A stretch of 64,000 nucleotides of DNA from an uncultured Granulosicoccus sp. (GTDB lineage: Bacteria; Pseudomonadota; Gammaproteobacteria; Granulosicoccales; Granulosicoccaceae), in contig CANLXI010000011.1 of assembly GCA_947495035.1 (NCBI GenBank), positions 62,001 to 126,000 on the forward strand, read 5' to 3'. The notes below the pieces were generated by a model, which saw only the letters and a list, made by a program, of their open reading frames with translations, had not been told where the DNA came from and ran no database searches. This document shows positions 1 through 9,600 of the stretch, in pieces. The position numbers and the translations under genes were made by a program. Position 1 is the first letter of the stretch; each line of letters opens with the position of its first letter.

Positions 1-161
1 CACGTCACGCGGTCGAGGCCTCTGACAAGGCCGATTGCGTGGCGCTGCACCGACTGCCCGGAAAAGTCAGCGAAACCCTGTATCTGGCCTATCACACTCG
101 CCAGCCGCTACCGGCCAGAGTGCGAACCGTCATTGCCGAGGCACGATCCTGCCTCGCCTAA
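1..161 (+). CDS. LysR-family transcriptional regulator, C-terminal fragment
   Basis: An open frame enters from the left edge and ends at TAA 159-161. The visible 52 residues, ending in ARVRTVIAEARSCLA, resemble the last strand and helix of a LysR-type effector-binding domain: a short beta segment (TLYLAYHTRQPLPARV) followed by a helix with the usual P-x-x-V-R-x-x-I pattern. The DNA-binding half lies outside the window, so target and effector cannot be inferred. The call rests only on this tail. Confidence 0.55.
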   Translation, partial: RHAVEASDKADCVALHRLPGKVSETLYLAYHTRQPLPARVRTVIAEARSCLA

Positions 162-297
162 CAGGCCGCGTCAGACCGCAGCTGATACCCACGACAGTTC
201 CGCTGTTGAAGAGCGAGGCGCAGCCTTGCACGCCTGCCAGTCAAGCCAACTCAGGACGTTCAGGGCAATTCATGTCAAGTCCAGCTTCATCCACCGA

Positions 298-666
298 TCA
301 GGTATCGGCCGGCAGCGGCACCTCGATACGGTCGCCGTGACTGGGCGGCGTGGAGGTCACGAGGAATTCCAGATCTTCCGTCCCCTCATTGCCCAGTTGA
401 TGAGGCACACCGGCTGCCACGTGCAGGCCCTGTCCGGGGCCCAGGTGGTATTCGATGCCATCGACTTCCAGCGTGGCCGTTCCTGACAGCACATGAAAAA
501 ACTGTTCGGCGTGACGGTGTGAATGTCGAACTTCGCGACAACCGGGCGGCACGCGCTCCTGGATGACGCTCAGCCTGGCCGTCCTGGCCAGGTGGTAACC
601 ATCACAGTGATCACCCCAGGTGTAATGCTCTGCATTGTCGATCGAGACCACGGTTCTGTCGTTCAC
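298..666 (-). CDS. Small cupin-domain protein
   Basis: A 122-residue single-domain cupin. Residues around 42-60 carry the first cupin motif (GCREVRHSHRHAEQFFHVLSG), with the metal-type HxH but Gln where Glu is usual. The second motif is PHQLGNEG near residue 88. The protein is soluble with no signal peptide. It starts 39 bases downstream of tatD on the same strand, so it may be co-transcribed. Cupins of this size bind a metal and a small ligand, or act as isomerases or dioxygenases; the substrate cannot be read from the sequence. Confidence 0.8.
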   Translation of the reverse strand: MNDRTVVSIDNAEHYTWGDHCDGYHLARTARLSVIQERVPPGCREVRHSHRHAEQFFHVLSGTATLEVDGIEYHLGPGQGLHVAAGVPHQLGNEGTEDLEFLVTSTPPSHGDRIEVPLPADT

Positions 667-705
667 GAATAACCCCGCTGCCGGTCAGGTGCCGCTTGTC
701 TGCCT

Positions 706-1500
706 TCAGGCACTCTGACGCTTTGCCAACTCCGCGGCATCAGAGAACAGCGTGAAGAAATTGCTGGTCGTCGCCTCGGCCAGCTCTTCGAGCGGGATGT
801 CGCGCAGCTCGGCAACGTATTCGGCCGTGTGGCGCACGAATGCCGGTTCGTTGGTCTTGCCGCGGTGCGGTACCGGCGCCAGATAGGGGGCATCGGTCTC
901 TACCAGGATGCGATCCAGGGGGGCCTTGCGAGCCACTTCCTGAATGGCCTTGGCGCTCTTGAAGGTCACGATGCCGGAGAACGAGATGTAGAAACCGATG
1001 TCCAGCGCCTGCTTCGCCACTTCCCAGTCCTCGGCAAAGCAGTGCATGACGCCGCCGGCGTCGCGAGCCTGATGGTCGCGCAGGGTGTTCATGGTGTCCT
1101 CCGCAGCGGCCCGGGTGTGAATGATCAGCGGCTTGTTGCAACGTTTTGCCACCTCGATATGCCGGTGAAAGCGCTCATGCTGCCAGGTCAGATCACCTGT
1201 GCTGCGAAAGTAGTCAAGGCCGGTCTCGCCAATGGCGACAACTTCCTTTTCCGCCGCGGCACTCAGCAGTTCGTCAACCGTGGGCTCGTGGCCGCCTTCG
1301 GTGGTCGGGTGCACACCTACCGAGGCACTGATGGGGGCATGATCGCGGGCCAGCGTCAGGACATCGGGGAAGTTTTCCCAGCTGGTGGCGATACACAGCA
1401 TATGATTGATCTGGTTATCCGCAGCGTTCTGTAGAATGTCGGGCATCCGGTCCTGAAAATCCGGAAAATTGATATGGCAGTGCGAATCGACGAGTTGCAT
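706..1500 (-). CDS. tatD: TatD-family metal-dependent hydrolase
   Basis: A 264-residue TIM-barrel hydrolase of the TatD DNase family. The start at 1500 gives the family's opening MQLVDSHCHINFPDF, with the metal-binding HxH. Further landmarks are GETGLDYFR, the IIHTRAA strand, HCFAEDWEVA, and ETDAPYLAPVPHRGKTNEP with the catalytic Asp. Family members are Mg-dependent 3'-5' exonucleases or D-aminoacyl-tRNA deacylases. The gene is divergent from proA across 77 bases and precedes the cupin gene. Frame upstream of 1500 is open, but its sequence is not protein-like. Confidence 0.93.
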   Translation of the reverse strand: MQLVDSHCHINFPDFQDRMPDILQNAADNQINHMLCIATSWENFPDVLTLARDHAPISASVGVHPTTEGGHEPTVDELLSAAAEKEVVAIGETGLDYFRSTGDLTWQHERFHRHIEVAKRCNKPLIIHTRAAAEDTMNTLRDHQARDAGGVMHCFAEDWEVAKQALDIGFYISFSGIVTFKSAKAIQEVARKAPLDRILVETDAPYLAPVPHRGKTNEPAFVRHTAEYVAELRDIPLEELAEATTSNFFTLFSDAAELAKRQSA

Positions 1501-1544
1501 GCAGAGTCGTGTCGTGGTGTTGTCGGATAATTGCGGGAATTGTA

Positions 1545-1559
1545 CGTGGCATGGCCACG
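1545..1559. other. Perfect hairpin just upstream of proA
   Basis: CGTGGC-ATG-GCCACG, a 6-bp perfect inverted repeat with a 3-base loop, ends 7 bases before the proA ribosome binding site (GGAG 1568-1571). It could be a small leader structure or an operator. Function unknown. Confidence 0.35.
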
Positions 1560-1577
1560 ATTGAGTAGGAGTGACAA

Positions 1578-2864
1578 GTGGTGGCGTTGGACGATAACGA
1601 CAAGGGCGCGCAGGTGATCGAGCAGGTGCAGTTGATGGGCAAGGCTGCGCGAGCTGCCGCCGCTGCGCTGTCGGTTGCCGATACGGCTCAGAAGAATCAG
1701 GCTCTGCTGGCGATGGCGGATGCCATCGATGCCGCTGCACCGACGCTGCTGGCGGCCAATGCACAGGATCTCGAGGCGGCAACAGCCAAGGGCATTGACG
1801 CCGCTCTGCTGGACCGACTGGAATTGACACCGGCACGTATCGAGTCCATGGCAGACGGCCTGCGTAACGTGGCAGCCCAGGCCGATCCGGTCGGTGCCCT
1901 GTCCGCAACCGACCGTCGCCCATCCGGGCTGGAAATTTCCCGCATGCGAGTGCCCCTGGGCGTGATCGGTGTCATTTACGAATCGCGTCCCAATGTGACA
2001 GCCGATGCCGCCGGTCTGTGCATCAAGTCCGGTAATGTCGTCATCCTGCGAGGTGGCTCGGAGGCCTTCCATTCCAATCAGGCCATTGCTGCCTGTGTCC
2101 GGCAGGGCCTGCAGCAGGCCGGTCTGCCGGAGGCTGCCGTACAGTTGATCAATACCACCGACCGGGCCGCAGTCGGGGCACTGCTGGCCATGGACGATCA
2201 TGTCGATGTCATCATTCCACGCGGCGGCAAAGGGCTGGTCAAGCGCATCAGCGAAGAGGCCAGAGTGCCCGTGATCAAGCATCTGGACGGTATCTGCCAT
2301 GTCTTCATCGATACCGGAGCCGACGCTGCAAGGGCGGTGGAAGTGGCTCTGAACGCCAAGACCTATCGCTATGGCATCTGCGGTTCCATGGAAACCCTGT
2401 TACTGCATGCCGACGAAGCCGCGCAGCTGCTGCCCATGCTGGTGGATGTCTTCGACGAAAAAGGCGTGGAACTCAGAGGCTGCGAGCGTACGCGAGCCAT
2501 CATTCCATCGATGAATGCCGCCACCGAGGCCGACTGGGATACCGAATATCTCGGCCCGATCCTCTCCATCCGGGTGGTCGATGGCATCGAGCAGGCCATG
2601 GCCCATATCGCGCGTCACGGATCCGGGCATACCGATGCCATCGTCACCAACGATATCGCCCGCTCGCGACAGTTTGTGCGACAGGTGGATTCCAGTTCCG
2701 TCATGGTCAATGCAGCAACCTGTTTTGCCGACGGTGCCGAATACGGTCTGGGAGCGGAAATCGGCATCAGTACCAATCGCATGCATGTGCGCGGTCCGGT
2801 AGGCGTGCTGGGCTTGACCACCGAGAAGTATGTGGTCAACGGGGATTACACAACGCGTGGCTGA
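1578..2864 (+). CDS. proA: Glutamate-5-semialdehyde dehydrogenase
   Basis: A 428-residue NADPH-dependent gamma-glutamyl phosphate reductase, the second step of proline synthesis; it reduces gamma-glutamyl phosphate to the semialdehyde. Family landmarks are [13 protein letters not shown] at the N terminus, [28 protein letters not shown], the region around the catalytic Cys ([15 protein letters not shown]), and the C-terminal [17 protein letters not shown] with [11 protein letters not shown]. The GTG start at 1578 sits 6 bases after a GGAG ribosome binding site; a second GTG follows at 1581. proB is not in the window. The stop lies 1 base before the nadD ATG, so the two are probably co-translated. 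Confidence 0.96.
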   Translation: MVALDDNDKGAQVIEQVQLMGKAARAAAAALSVADTAQKNQALLAMADAIDAAAPTLLAANAQDLEAATAKGIDAALLDRLELTPARIESMADGLRNVAAQADPVGALSATDRRPSGLEISRMRVPLGVIGVIYESRPNVTADAAGLCIKSGNVVILRGGSEAFHSNQAIAACVRQGLQQAGLPEAAVQLINTTDRAAVGALLAMDDHVDVIIPRGGKGLVKRISEEARVPVIKHLDGICHVFIDTGADAARAVEVALNAKTYRYGICGSMETLLLHADEAAQLLPMLVDVFDEKGVELRGCERTRAIIPSMNAATEADWDTEYLGPILSIRVVDGIEQAMAHIARHGSGHTDAIVTNDIARSRQFVRQVDSSSVMVNAATCFADGAEYGLGAEIGISTNRMHVRGPVGVLGLTTEKYVVNGDYTTRG

Positions 2865-2865
2865 G

Positions 2866-3498
2866 ATGCGCATCGGTCTGTTTGGCGGCACCTTCGATCC
2901 CGTTCATTACGGGCATTTGCGACCCGCGGTGGAAATGGCCGAACGTTACGCCTTGTCCACGCTGTACATGCTGCCCAATCACCGGCCGGCGCATCGAGGT
3001 CCGGCCGCTGCCAGTACCGACAGTCGTATCGACATGCTGGAGATGGCCCTCGGCGATGCGCCGCATCTGGCGGTCGACGGGCGCGAAGCCTTGCGAGATC
3101 GGCCCAGCTATACCGTCGATACGCTGCGTGAAGTCCATGCCGAGCAGCCCGAGGCTACCCTGCTGTTCTTCATGGGGATGGACGCCTTTGCCGCGTTTGA
3201 TACCTGGCATGACTGGGAGGGTGTACTGGCCCTGGCCAATCTGGTGATCGTCAATCGCCCGGAGGCAGAGCACTCCGACTTTTCAGCAGGCCTGCTGGCG
3301 CGTCAGCAGGCGAATTGCGGCCCTGATATCGTCACCGGCAACAGTGGGGTCATCGAAATCTGCGATGTGACGCAGCTGGCGATCTCGGCCACCGACATAC
3401 GACGTCGCATTGCACGCAATCTGTCTGTGCGTTTTTTGCTCCCGGAGCCGGTACTGGAGTATATTGGGCAGAATAGTCTGTATCGTGAAAGTCAATAG
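2866..3498 (+). CDS. nadD: Nicotinate-nucleotide adenylyltransferase
   Basis: Transfers AMP from ATP to nicotinate mononucleotide, forming deamido-NAD, in the shared last part of NAD synthesis. About 210 residues. The N terminus has the nucleotidyltransferase signature MRIGLFGGTFDPVHYGHL (GGTFDP plus HxGH), and the C-terminal ISATDIRRRIA matches the ISxTxIR ATP-binding motif. ATG 2866 is preferred; an in-frame GTG at 2857 would overlap proA. nadD-rsfS-rlmH is a conserved proteobacterial order, and here all three follow proA on the same strand. Confidence 0.95.
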   Translation: MRIGLFGGTFDPVHYGHLRPAVEMAERYALSTLYMLPNHRPAHRGPAAASTDSRIDMLEMALGDAPHLAVDGREALRDRPSYTVDTLREVHAEQPEATLLFFMGMDAFAAFDTWHDWEGVLALANLVIVNRPEAEHSDFSAGLLARQQANCGPDIVTGNSGVIEICDVTQLAISATDIRRRIARNLSVRFLLPEPVLEYIGQNSLYRESQ

Positions 3499-3559
3499 TC
3501 GCTGCCTGCGCCCTGACGGGCAAGAACCAGCATCGACGGGAGCAGTAAACGTTCTGAGC

Positions 3560-3943
3560 ATGAATAGTGAAGCCGTCATCGAGATGGCCGTCAAGGCCCT
3601 CGAAGACATGAAAGGTGTCGATCTGACCGTGATCGACATCGTCGGAAAGTCCAGTATTGCCGATGCCATGATCGTGGTAACCGGCACCTCTCAACGACAT
3701 GTACGTTCCATGGCCGAAACCGTGAGACTGGCTGCCAAGGAAGCCGGACATCCGCCACTGGGCGTCGAAGGTGGCGATTCCAGCGACTGGGTGCTGGTGG
3801 ATCTGGGCGATGTCATCGTGCATGTCATGACCGAAGAGAAACGCGAATTCTATTCGCTGGAAAAACTCTGGTCGGTCGGACCGGCAGAATCCGGCGAGGC
3901 GGCCGATGACGGCGGTTCCGCGACCGCTGCCAGAACGCGCTAG
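3560..3943 (+). CDS. rsfS: Ribosomal silencing factor RsfS
   Basis: A 127-residue RsfS/YbeB/Iojap protein. It binds ribosomal protein L14 on the 50S subunit and blocks subunit joining when nutrients are scarce. Seen: VKALEDMKGVDLTVIDIVGKSS, ADAMIVVTGTSQRHV and GGDSSDWVLVDLGDVIVHVM, the core of the domain, with a short polar Ala/Gly-rich tail. ATG 3560 is chosen because the open frame upstream is not family-like. It lies 61 bases after nadD and 35 bases before rlmH. Confidence 0.94.
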   Translation: MNSEAVIEMAVKALEDMKGVDLTVIDIVGKSSIADAMIVVTGTSQRHVRSMAETVRLAAKEAGHPPLGVEGGDSSDWVLVDLGDVIVHVMTEEKREFYSLEKLWSVGPAESGEAADDGGSATAARTR

Positions 3944-3978
3944 TTCCGGTTTTCTCGTCGTCGGAATTCGTCAAGCCC

Positions 3979-4443
3979 GTGCAGATCAGTGTCTATGCAG
4001 TCGGTCGCAAGATGCCGGCATGGGTGAGTCAGGCGTCCGAGGACTACATCAAGCGCATGCCGCGACGCTGGCAGTTTCAGGTGCGCGAATTTGCCCAGGC
4101 TCAAGGTGACAGCAAGGATGTCATCATGGCGCGTGAGGCCGAAGTGCTGCTGGCGGCCATTCCGGACAAGGCACACGTCATCGCCCTGGATAATCGGGGC
4201 CGCAGCTGGTCTACCGAGCAGGTGGCCGAGCAGCTGGAACGATGGCAGGAACTGGGAAAGTCCCTGATTCTGCTGATCGGTGGCGCCGATGGCCTGCATC
4301 CGAGTGTGCGCCAGCGGGCCGATCAGATGTGGAGCCTGTCGGATCTGACCTTTCCACATCCTCTGGTCCGGGTAGTGCTGGCCGAACAGCTCTATCGGGC
4401 ACAATCACTGCTGGATAATCACCCCTACCACCGCGCGGGTTGA
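3979..4443 (+). CDS. rlmH: 23S rRNA (pseudouridine-1915-N3)-methyltransferase
   Basis: A 154-residue SPOUT methyltransferase that methylates pseudouridine 1915 in helix 69 of 23S rRNA on assembled ribosomes. The GTG start at 3979 gives MQISVYAVGRKMPAW. The SAM-binding knot is recognised from LDNRGRSWSTEQVAEQLE, LILLIGGADGL and FPHPLVRVVLAEQLYRA, with the C-terminal HPYHR. Length is standard (E. coli about 155). It sits directly downstream of rsfS, which also acts on the large subunit. Confidence 0.95.
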   Translation: MQISVYAVGRKMPAWVSQASEDYIKRMPRRWQFQVREFAQAQGDSKDVIMAREAEVLLAAIPDKAHVIALDNRGRSWSTEQVAEQLERWQELGKSLILLIGGADGLHPSVRQRADQMWSLSDLTFPHPLVRVVLAEQLYRAQSLLDNHPYHRAG

Positions 4444-4485
4444 TCGACCCGGCAATCCGGGATGGCTGTTCCGAGAAACCCTTTC

Positions 4486-5130
4486 ATGAGCCCTGCATCG
4501 CGCATCAGACTGATTCTGGCGTCGGCCTCGCCACGTCGCCAGCAATTGCTTCAACAGATCGGCCATGACCCCGTGTGTGTGCCTGTGGACGTGGATGAAA
4601 CGCCTCGGCCGGGAGAAGATCCGCAATCCCTGGTGCGACGGCTGGCCGTCAGCAAGGCAGAACGTTATCTGCAACATCATGCGCGATCCGACGATTTTGC
4701 CGATACCGACAGACTGCTGGTGCTGGGGGCCGACACCGTCATCGATCTGGATGGCGCCGTGCTGGGCAAACCGCGAGATCGTGATGAGGCGCTGCAGATG
4801 CTGACAAGCCTGTCGGATCGTGAGCATGCGGTGCACAGCGGTGTGTGCCTGTTGCAGGCTACCGGACCGGGGCTGGACGGGCTGCAGGTACGCGACGAGC
4901 TCGGCGTTCGTACCGTACTGCGCTTCGGGCGATTGACGCAGGAGCAGGCCGCAGCCTACTGGGAAACGGGGGAACCTGCAGGCAAGGCAGGGGCCTATGC
5001 CATCCAGGGTGTCGGTGCGCAATTTGTAGCATGGCTATCCGGCAGCTACAGTAATGTAGTAGGGCTTCCGCTGTACGAGACGCAGGCTCTGTTGCAACGG
5101 GCCGGTCTGGGCGCAGGTTCAATGCAGTAA
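4486..5130 (+). CDS. maf: Maf-family nucleoside triphosphate pyrophosphatase (dTTP/UTP type)
   Basis: A housecleaning pyrophosphatase that hydrolyses non-canonical or dTTP/UTP nucleotides to the monophosphate. LILASASPRRQQLL is the Maf N-terminal phosphate-binding signature, and LGADTVIDLDGAVLGKP carries the catalytic Asp; KAGAYAIQGVGAQF closes the active site. The order maf-rng-yhdP supports assignment to the YhdE branch. ATG 4486 places the LASASPRR motif at the usual distance from the start; an in-frame ATG at 4462 would add 8 residues. Confidence 0.93.
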   Translation: MSPASRIRLILASASPRRQQLLQQIGHDPVCVPVDVDETPRPGEDPQSLVRRLAVSKAERYLQHHARSDDFADTDRLLVLGADTVIDLDGAVLGKPRDRDEALQMLTSLSDREHAVHSGVCLLQATGPGLDGLQVRDELGVRTVLRFGRLTQEQAAAYWETGEPAGKAGAYAIQGVGAQFVAWLSGSYSNVVGLPLYETQALLQRAGLGAGSMQ

Positions 5131-5173
5131 CGGCTTTGACCATGCTGGTCGAACCATACAGATACCTTCCGAA

Positions 5174-6634
5174 ATGACTGAAGAATTACTGATCAATGTG
5201 ACCCCGCAGGAGACACGTGTCGCAACGGTCGAGAACGGCATGCTCACTGAAATCTGGATAGAGCGCGCGCAGAAGATCGGCCGTGTCGGCACCATCTTTC
5301 AGGGCAAGGTCAAGCGCGTGTTGCCCGGCATGGAGGCGGCCTTCGTGGATATCGGCCTGGAAAAGGCGGCCTTTCTGCATGTGTCCGATGTGCAGGCGCC
5401 AGCCCCCCGAGAAGGCGAGATGGCCGAGACGTCCATATCACGCCTGCTCAACGAGGGGCAGACGCTGGCCGTGCAGGTCACCAAGGACCCGCTGGGCACC
5501 AAGGGGGCCAGAGTGACCAGCAAGTTGACCGTGCCCAGTCGCTATCTGGTGATGATGCCCTACGAGGACAACATCGGTGTGTCGGTGCGCATCGACAACG
5601 AGGACGAGCGCGACCGGCTGCGTGGTCTGATCGAGACCTTGCGCGGCGATGAAACCTCCCGTGGCTATATCGTTCGCACCGCTGCAGAAGGCGTGGAAGC
5701 ACCAGCGTTACAGGCCGATATGGAGTATCTGGACAAGGCCTGGAAGGGCGTGATCGAACGCCGCAAATCGAAAAAACCGGGAGAGGTGATTTTCCGCGAT
5801 CTACCGCTGGTACAGCGCATGATGCGCGACCTGAGCCGCGGCAACATCGAGCGCATCCGCATCGATTCACGCGAAACCTATGCCCAGTGTGTGACTTTTT
5901 GCAACGAATACGTGCCGGAGCTGTCCCGCTGCCTGGAACATTATCCGGGAGAACGACCGATATTCGACCTGCATGGCGTGGAAGACGAGATCGACAAGGC
6001 ACTGAACAAGCGCGTCGATCTCAAATCCGGTGGTCATCTGGTCATCGATCAGACGGAATCAATGACGACGATTGATGTCAATACGGGAGGTTTCGTAGGT
6101 AAGCACAACCTTGAAGAAACCATCTTCAAGACTAATCTGGAAGCAGCGCAGGCCATTGCACGACAGCTGCGTCTGCGAAATCTGGGCGGCATCATCATCA
6201 TCGACTTCATCGACATGTCGATTCTGGAGCATCGTCGTCAGGTATTGCGAGCGCTGGAAAAGGCTCTGGAGAGAGACCATGCACGTACACAGGTCAATGA
6301 AGTGTCACCGCTGGGTCTGGTGGAAATGACCCGCAAGCGTACTCGCGAGTCGCTGGAGCAGGTGTTGTGTTCGGAATGCACCGTGTGTGATGGACGAGGC
6401 ATGCAGAAAACGCTCGAGACCGTGGGATTCGAGATCAGCCGAGAGATCATTCGACAGGTCAGGCAGTTCGATATCGACTCGGTCACCGTGCTGGCGTCCA
6501 GCGAAATCGTGGAGTGGTTCAGTGAGGAGCGATCCGACGATCTGGCGGAACTTCAGGATTTTGTCGAGGTGCCCATTCGCCTTCAGGCAGAACAGTTCTA
6601 CACCCGTGAACACTACGACGTCGTTCTACAGTAA
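5174..6634 (+). CDS. rng: Ribonuclease G
   Basis: An endoribonuclease of the RNase E/G family, about 486 residues, which matures the 5' end of 16S rRNA and degrades some mRNAs. The N-terminal S1-like domain has GTIFQGKVKRVLPGMEAAFVDIG. The catalytic core has the metal-binding IIIIDFIDM and EVSPLGLVEMTRKR, and the Zn-link cysteines lie in CSECTVCDGRG. There is no RNase E-type C-terminal scaffold, which sets it apart from rne. It starts 43 bases after maf and is followed 41 bases later by yhdP. Confidence 0.96.
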   Translation: MTEELLINVTPQETRVATVENGMLTEIWIERAQKIGRVGTIFQGKVKRVLPGMEAAFVDIGLEKAAFLHVSDVQAPAPREGEMAETSISRLLNEGQTLAVQVTKDPLGTKGARVTSKLTVPSRYLVMMPYEDNIGVSVRIDNEDERDRLRGLIETLRGDETSRGYIVRTAAEGVEAPALQADMEYLDKAWKGVIERRKSKKPGEVIFRDLPLVQRMMRDLSRGNIERIRIDSRETYAQCVTFCNEYVPELSRCLEHYPGERPIFDLHGVEDEIDKALNKRVDLKSGGHLVIDQTESMTTIDVNTGGFVGKHNLEETIFKTNLEAAQAIARQLRLRNLGGIIIIDFIDMSILEHRRQVLRALEKALERDHARTQVNEVSPLGLVEMTRKRTRESLEQVLCSECTVCDGRGMQKTLETVGFEISREIIRQVRQFDIDSVTVLASSEIVEWFSEERSDDLAELQDFVEVPIRLQAEQFYTREHYDVVLQ

Positions 6635-6675
6635 GCCGGGCCACTCGCTGTGATGTTGAGGGGGCTCACTCAGCC

Positions 6676-9600
6676 ATGATGATTCATGTGGCCAGGCATA
6701 CCCTGCGCGTCTGCATGACGACGGCAGGAATCCTGCTGATCCTGTTGGCCCTGTTCACGGCCACGGCTCGGCTGGGTCTGCCGTTTCTGGCCAACTACAA
6801 GGGCACGGTCGAGTCCCGCGTCAGTGAATACCTGAAGAGCCCGGTGGACATCGGCGATCTGTCGGTCAAGTGGGAAGGGGTGGGCCCACTGCTGCGCGCT
6901 CGTCAGGTAACCGTACTGGAATCGGATCAACGCAAGGTCACTCTGGATGAATTGCTGATCGACCTGAACCTGCCCAAGTCTCTGCTGCGCGGTGTGCCGG
7001 TCATCAATGAGCTGACATTGATGGGGGCGGACCTTGCCATCGAATCCGATGAACAGGGTCAGTGGCATCTGCACGGCGTGGAGTCGGTTGGCGGCAAGGC
7101 CATCAGTCCGGCCCCGGCCAGAGGCAAGGGGGTGGATGTCATTGCCTGGTTGCTCACTGCCAGCAAGGTAGGTTTGCTGGATACGCGCGTCAGCATCACC
7201 GATCAGCGCAGCGATCGTACACTGCTTGTCGAGCACCTGAACATTCGTGCCGAGAACGCGGGCAGATCACACAAGTTGCGGGTGGAAATGGATCTGCCCG
7301 GCGAGGGCGAGCGGTCTCTGGAGGCCGGTATCGACCTGGTTGGCGAGGCCGGCTCACTGGCACAGTCCGATGGTGATCTGTACCTGCGCACCGACGATCT
7401 GCAACTGGCGACGATTGCCGAGCTGCTGACCATGCTGCGAGCCCCTGAAAGCTCTCGCAAGTTGCTGTCGCAGCTGGATTCGGATATTTCCATGGAAATG
7501 TGGGGTCGCTGGGAGGATGGGCAACTGATCTCGGCGCACGGGCCGGTGAGCAGTGCGGCCATCGTGGATACTTCCAGTGGCGAAGCGCTGTTGCAGGGGG
7601 TCAGTGGCATCCTCGATCTGTTTGTCTCGAGCGAATCCTTCGCTCTGGAAACGGATGAGTTGCTGCTGCGCGGTGAATCGGAAGAGGCTCGTATCGAGGA
7701 CCTGGCGGTACTGCTGGAAAGAGAAACGGTTGAGGGCCGCGGTAGCTGGAAAGTGGATGCACGTGGCGAACAGTTGTCGCTGTCCGCGTTCGCCGGATTG
7801 CCATCAGCCATTCTGTCATCCCTGCGTCCCGAGTTGGCTCGGCAGCTTCGTCAGGCAGACGTGCAGGGCTGGTTGCGCAACTGGGATCTGCGCATCGGAC
7901 AACGTTCATCGGGGGCAAGGCTGATCGCCCATGCCGATCTGGATCAGTTGCAATGGCAGCCGGTGGGTTCTCTGCCGGGTGTGGGACCGATCAACGGACG
8001 GGTCGATATCGATGATCTGCAGGGAGAAATCACGCTCTCAGCCGATGACATGAGCCTGCCCTGGCCCGCGTATTCCGACACTCCCCTGCATCTGGATTCC
8101 CTGAAGTCGGTAGTGACTCTGGATGCTCGTGACACCGGTCGCGTGAAGATCGGTGCCGATATTGCCATGGTGGATGCCGGCATCGATACATCCACCCGGC
8201 TCAAGGCCACGCTGATGCCCGGGCAATCGCCGCATCTGGACGTGCAGAGCCAGTACGAGGTGGCTGACCTGACCGCCTTGAAGAGCTGGTTGCCGCGTCG
8301 GAAAATGGGGTCAGGATTGCAGAAATGGTTTGATCGGGCGATCGAAGGCGGGACGGCCAGGAACGGTAATCTGCTGTTTTTCGGTCAAGTTGCGGACTTC
8401 CCGTTTCGTGAAGGCGAAGGCGTATTCCGTTCCAGTGTGGAGCTTGCCGATGGGCAGCTTGCCTTTCTGCCCGACTGGCCGGCGGCTCGGGACATCAATG
8501 GCACGATCGAGCTCAACGGCCTGACGTTGCAAGGGCGCGCCACGGACTCGCGGCTGGACGATTTCGACATCACGCAGTTGCGTGTGAGCATCGATGACCT
8601 GACGGCCGCAGTGCTGGAGCTGGAGGGTACCGGGCGAGGCACGCTGACGAGCGTGGTGGACTTCGGCAACACCGGCCCCTTGAAAGGCATTCTGGAGCCG
8701 GTACTCAATGATGTCAGCGGTACCGGCAACGCCGAACTGGATCTGCAGTTGTCTGCGCGACTCCATCGTCTGCCCCAGTCTGCTGCGAGCACTGCCGATA
8801 TGCCCCCCCCACTGCGCGTGGATGGTTCCATCTTCCTGAAGGACAACACGATCGCTTTCGGTCGGGCCGACATGACCTTGAAGCAGGTCAATGGTGCCAT
8901 CGGTTTCGATGAGAATGGCATTCGGATCAACAATCTGCGCGCCACGGCACTGGATCACCCGGTGATCGTCAGCGGCAATACCGAGGGTCAGGGAGAACAG
9001 GCTACAACCCGGATCAGCATCAGTGGGGCCTTGCAGGGCAGTGAAGGGCTCGCTCACTACGGCAGTCAGCTGGATCAGTTCCTGCGTGGCACCTCCAGTT
9101 GGGACATCGAACTCAGTGCGCCGCATTCGGCCCGTCGCGTGGCCACGGAAGGGGTGAGCCTGCGTCTGAGCAGCGATCTGGTGGGTACGGAGTTGCTGCT
9201 GCCCAAGCCGTTCTACAAGAGTACCGGCAAGGCGGCCGCTATCGAATTGCAGACGGCCTTTCGGGAAGGTCAGGCGGTGCAGACGTGGCAGATCAATTAT
9301 GCCGATCGTCTCGCGGTCAATGCCAGTGTTCGGGATGAAGCGCTGGAATCGTTGCTGATTCATGTCGGCAGTGGCCAGATCCCCTCGTCCTTGCTGGAGA
9401 GCGCCGGTCCGGGCATTCAGCTCGAGGGGCGCGCCGCCACGGTGGCGGTGGACGGCTGGATAGAGAGCATCTCGCAGTTCATCGATTCCTTGCCGGATGA
9501 GGGGGAAGCACCGACACCCATACTGCCGATAGTGGCCGATCTGGAAATCGACTCCATGCAGATCGGTCAGCGCCTGCTCGGGCCTGCGAGCCTGCACCTG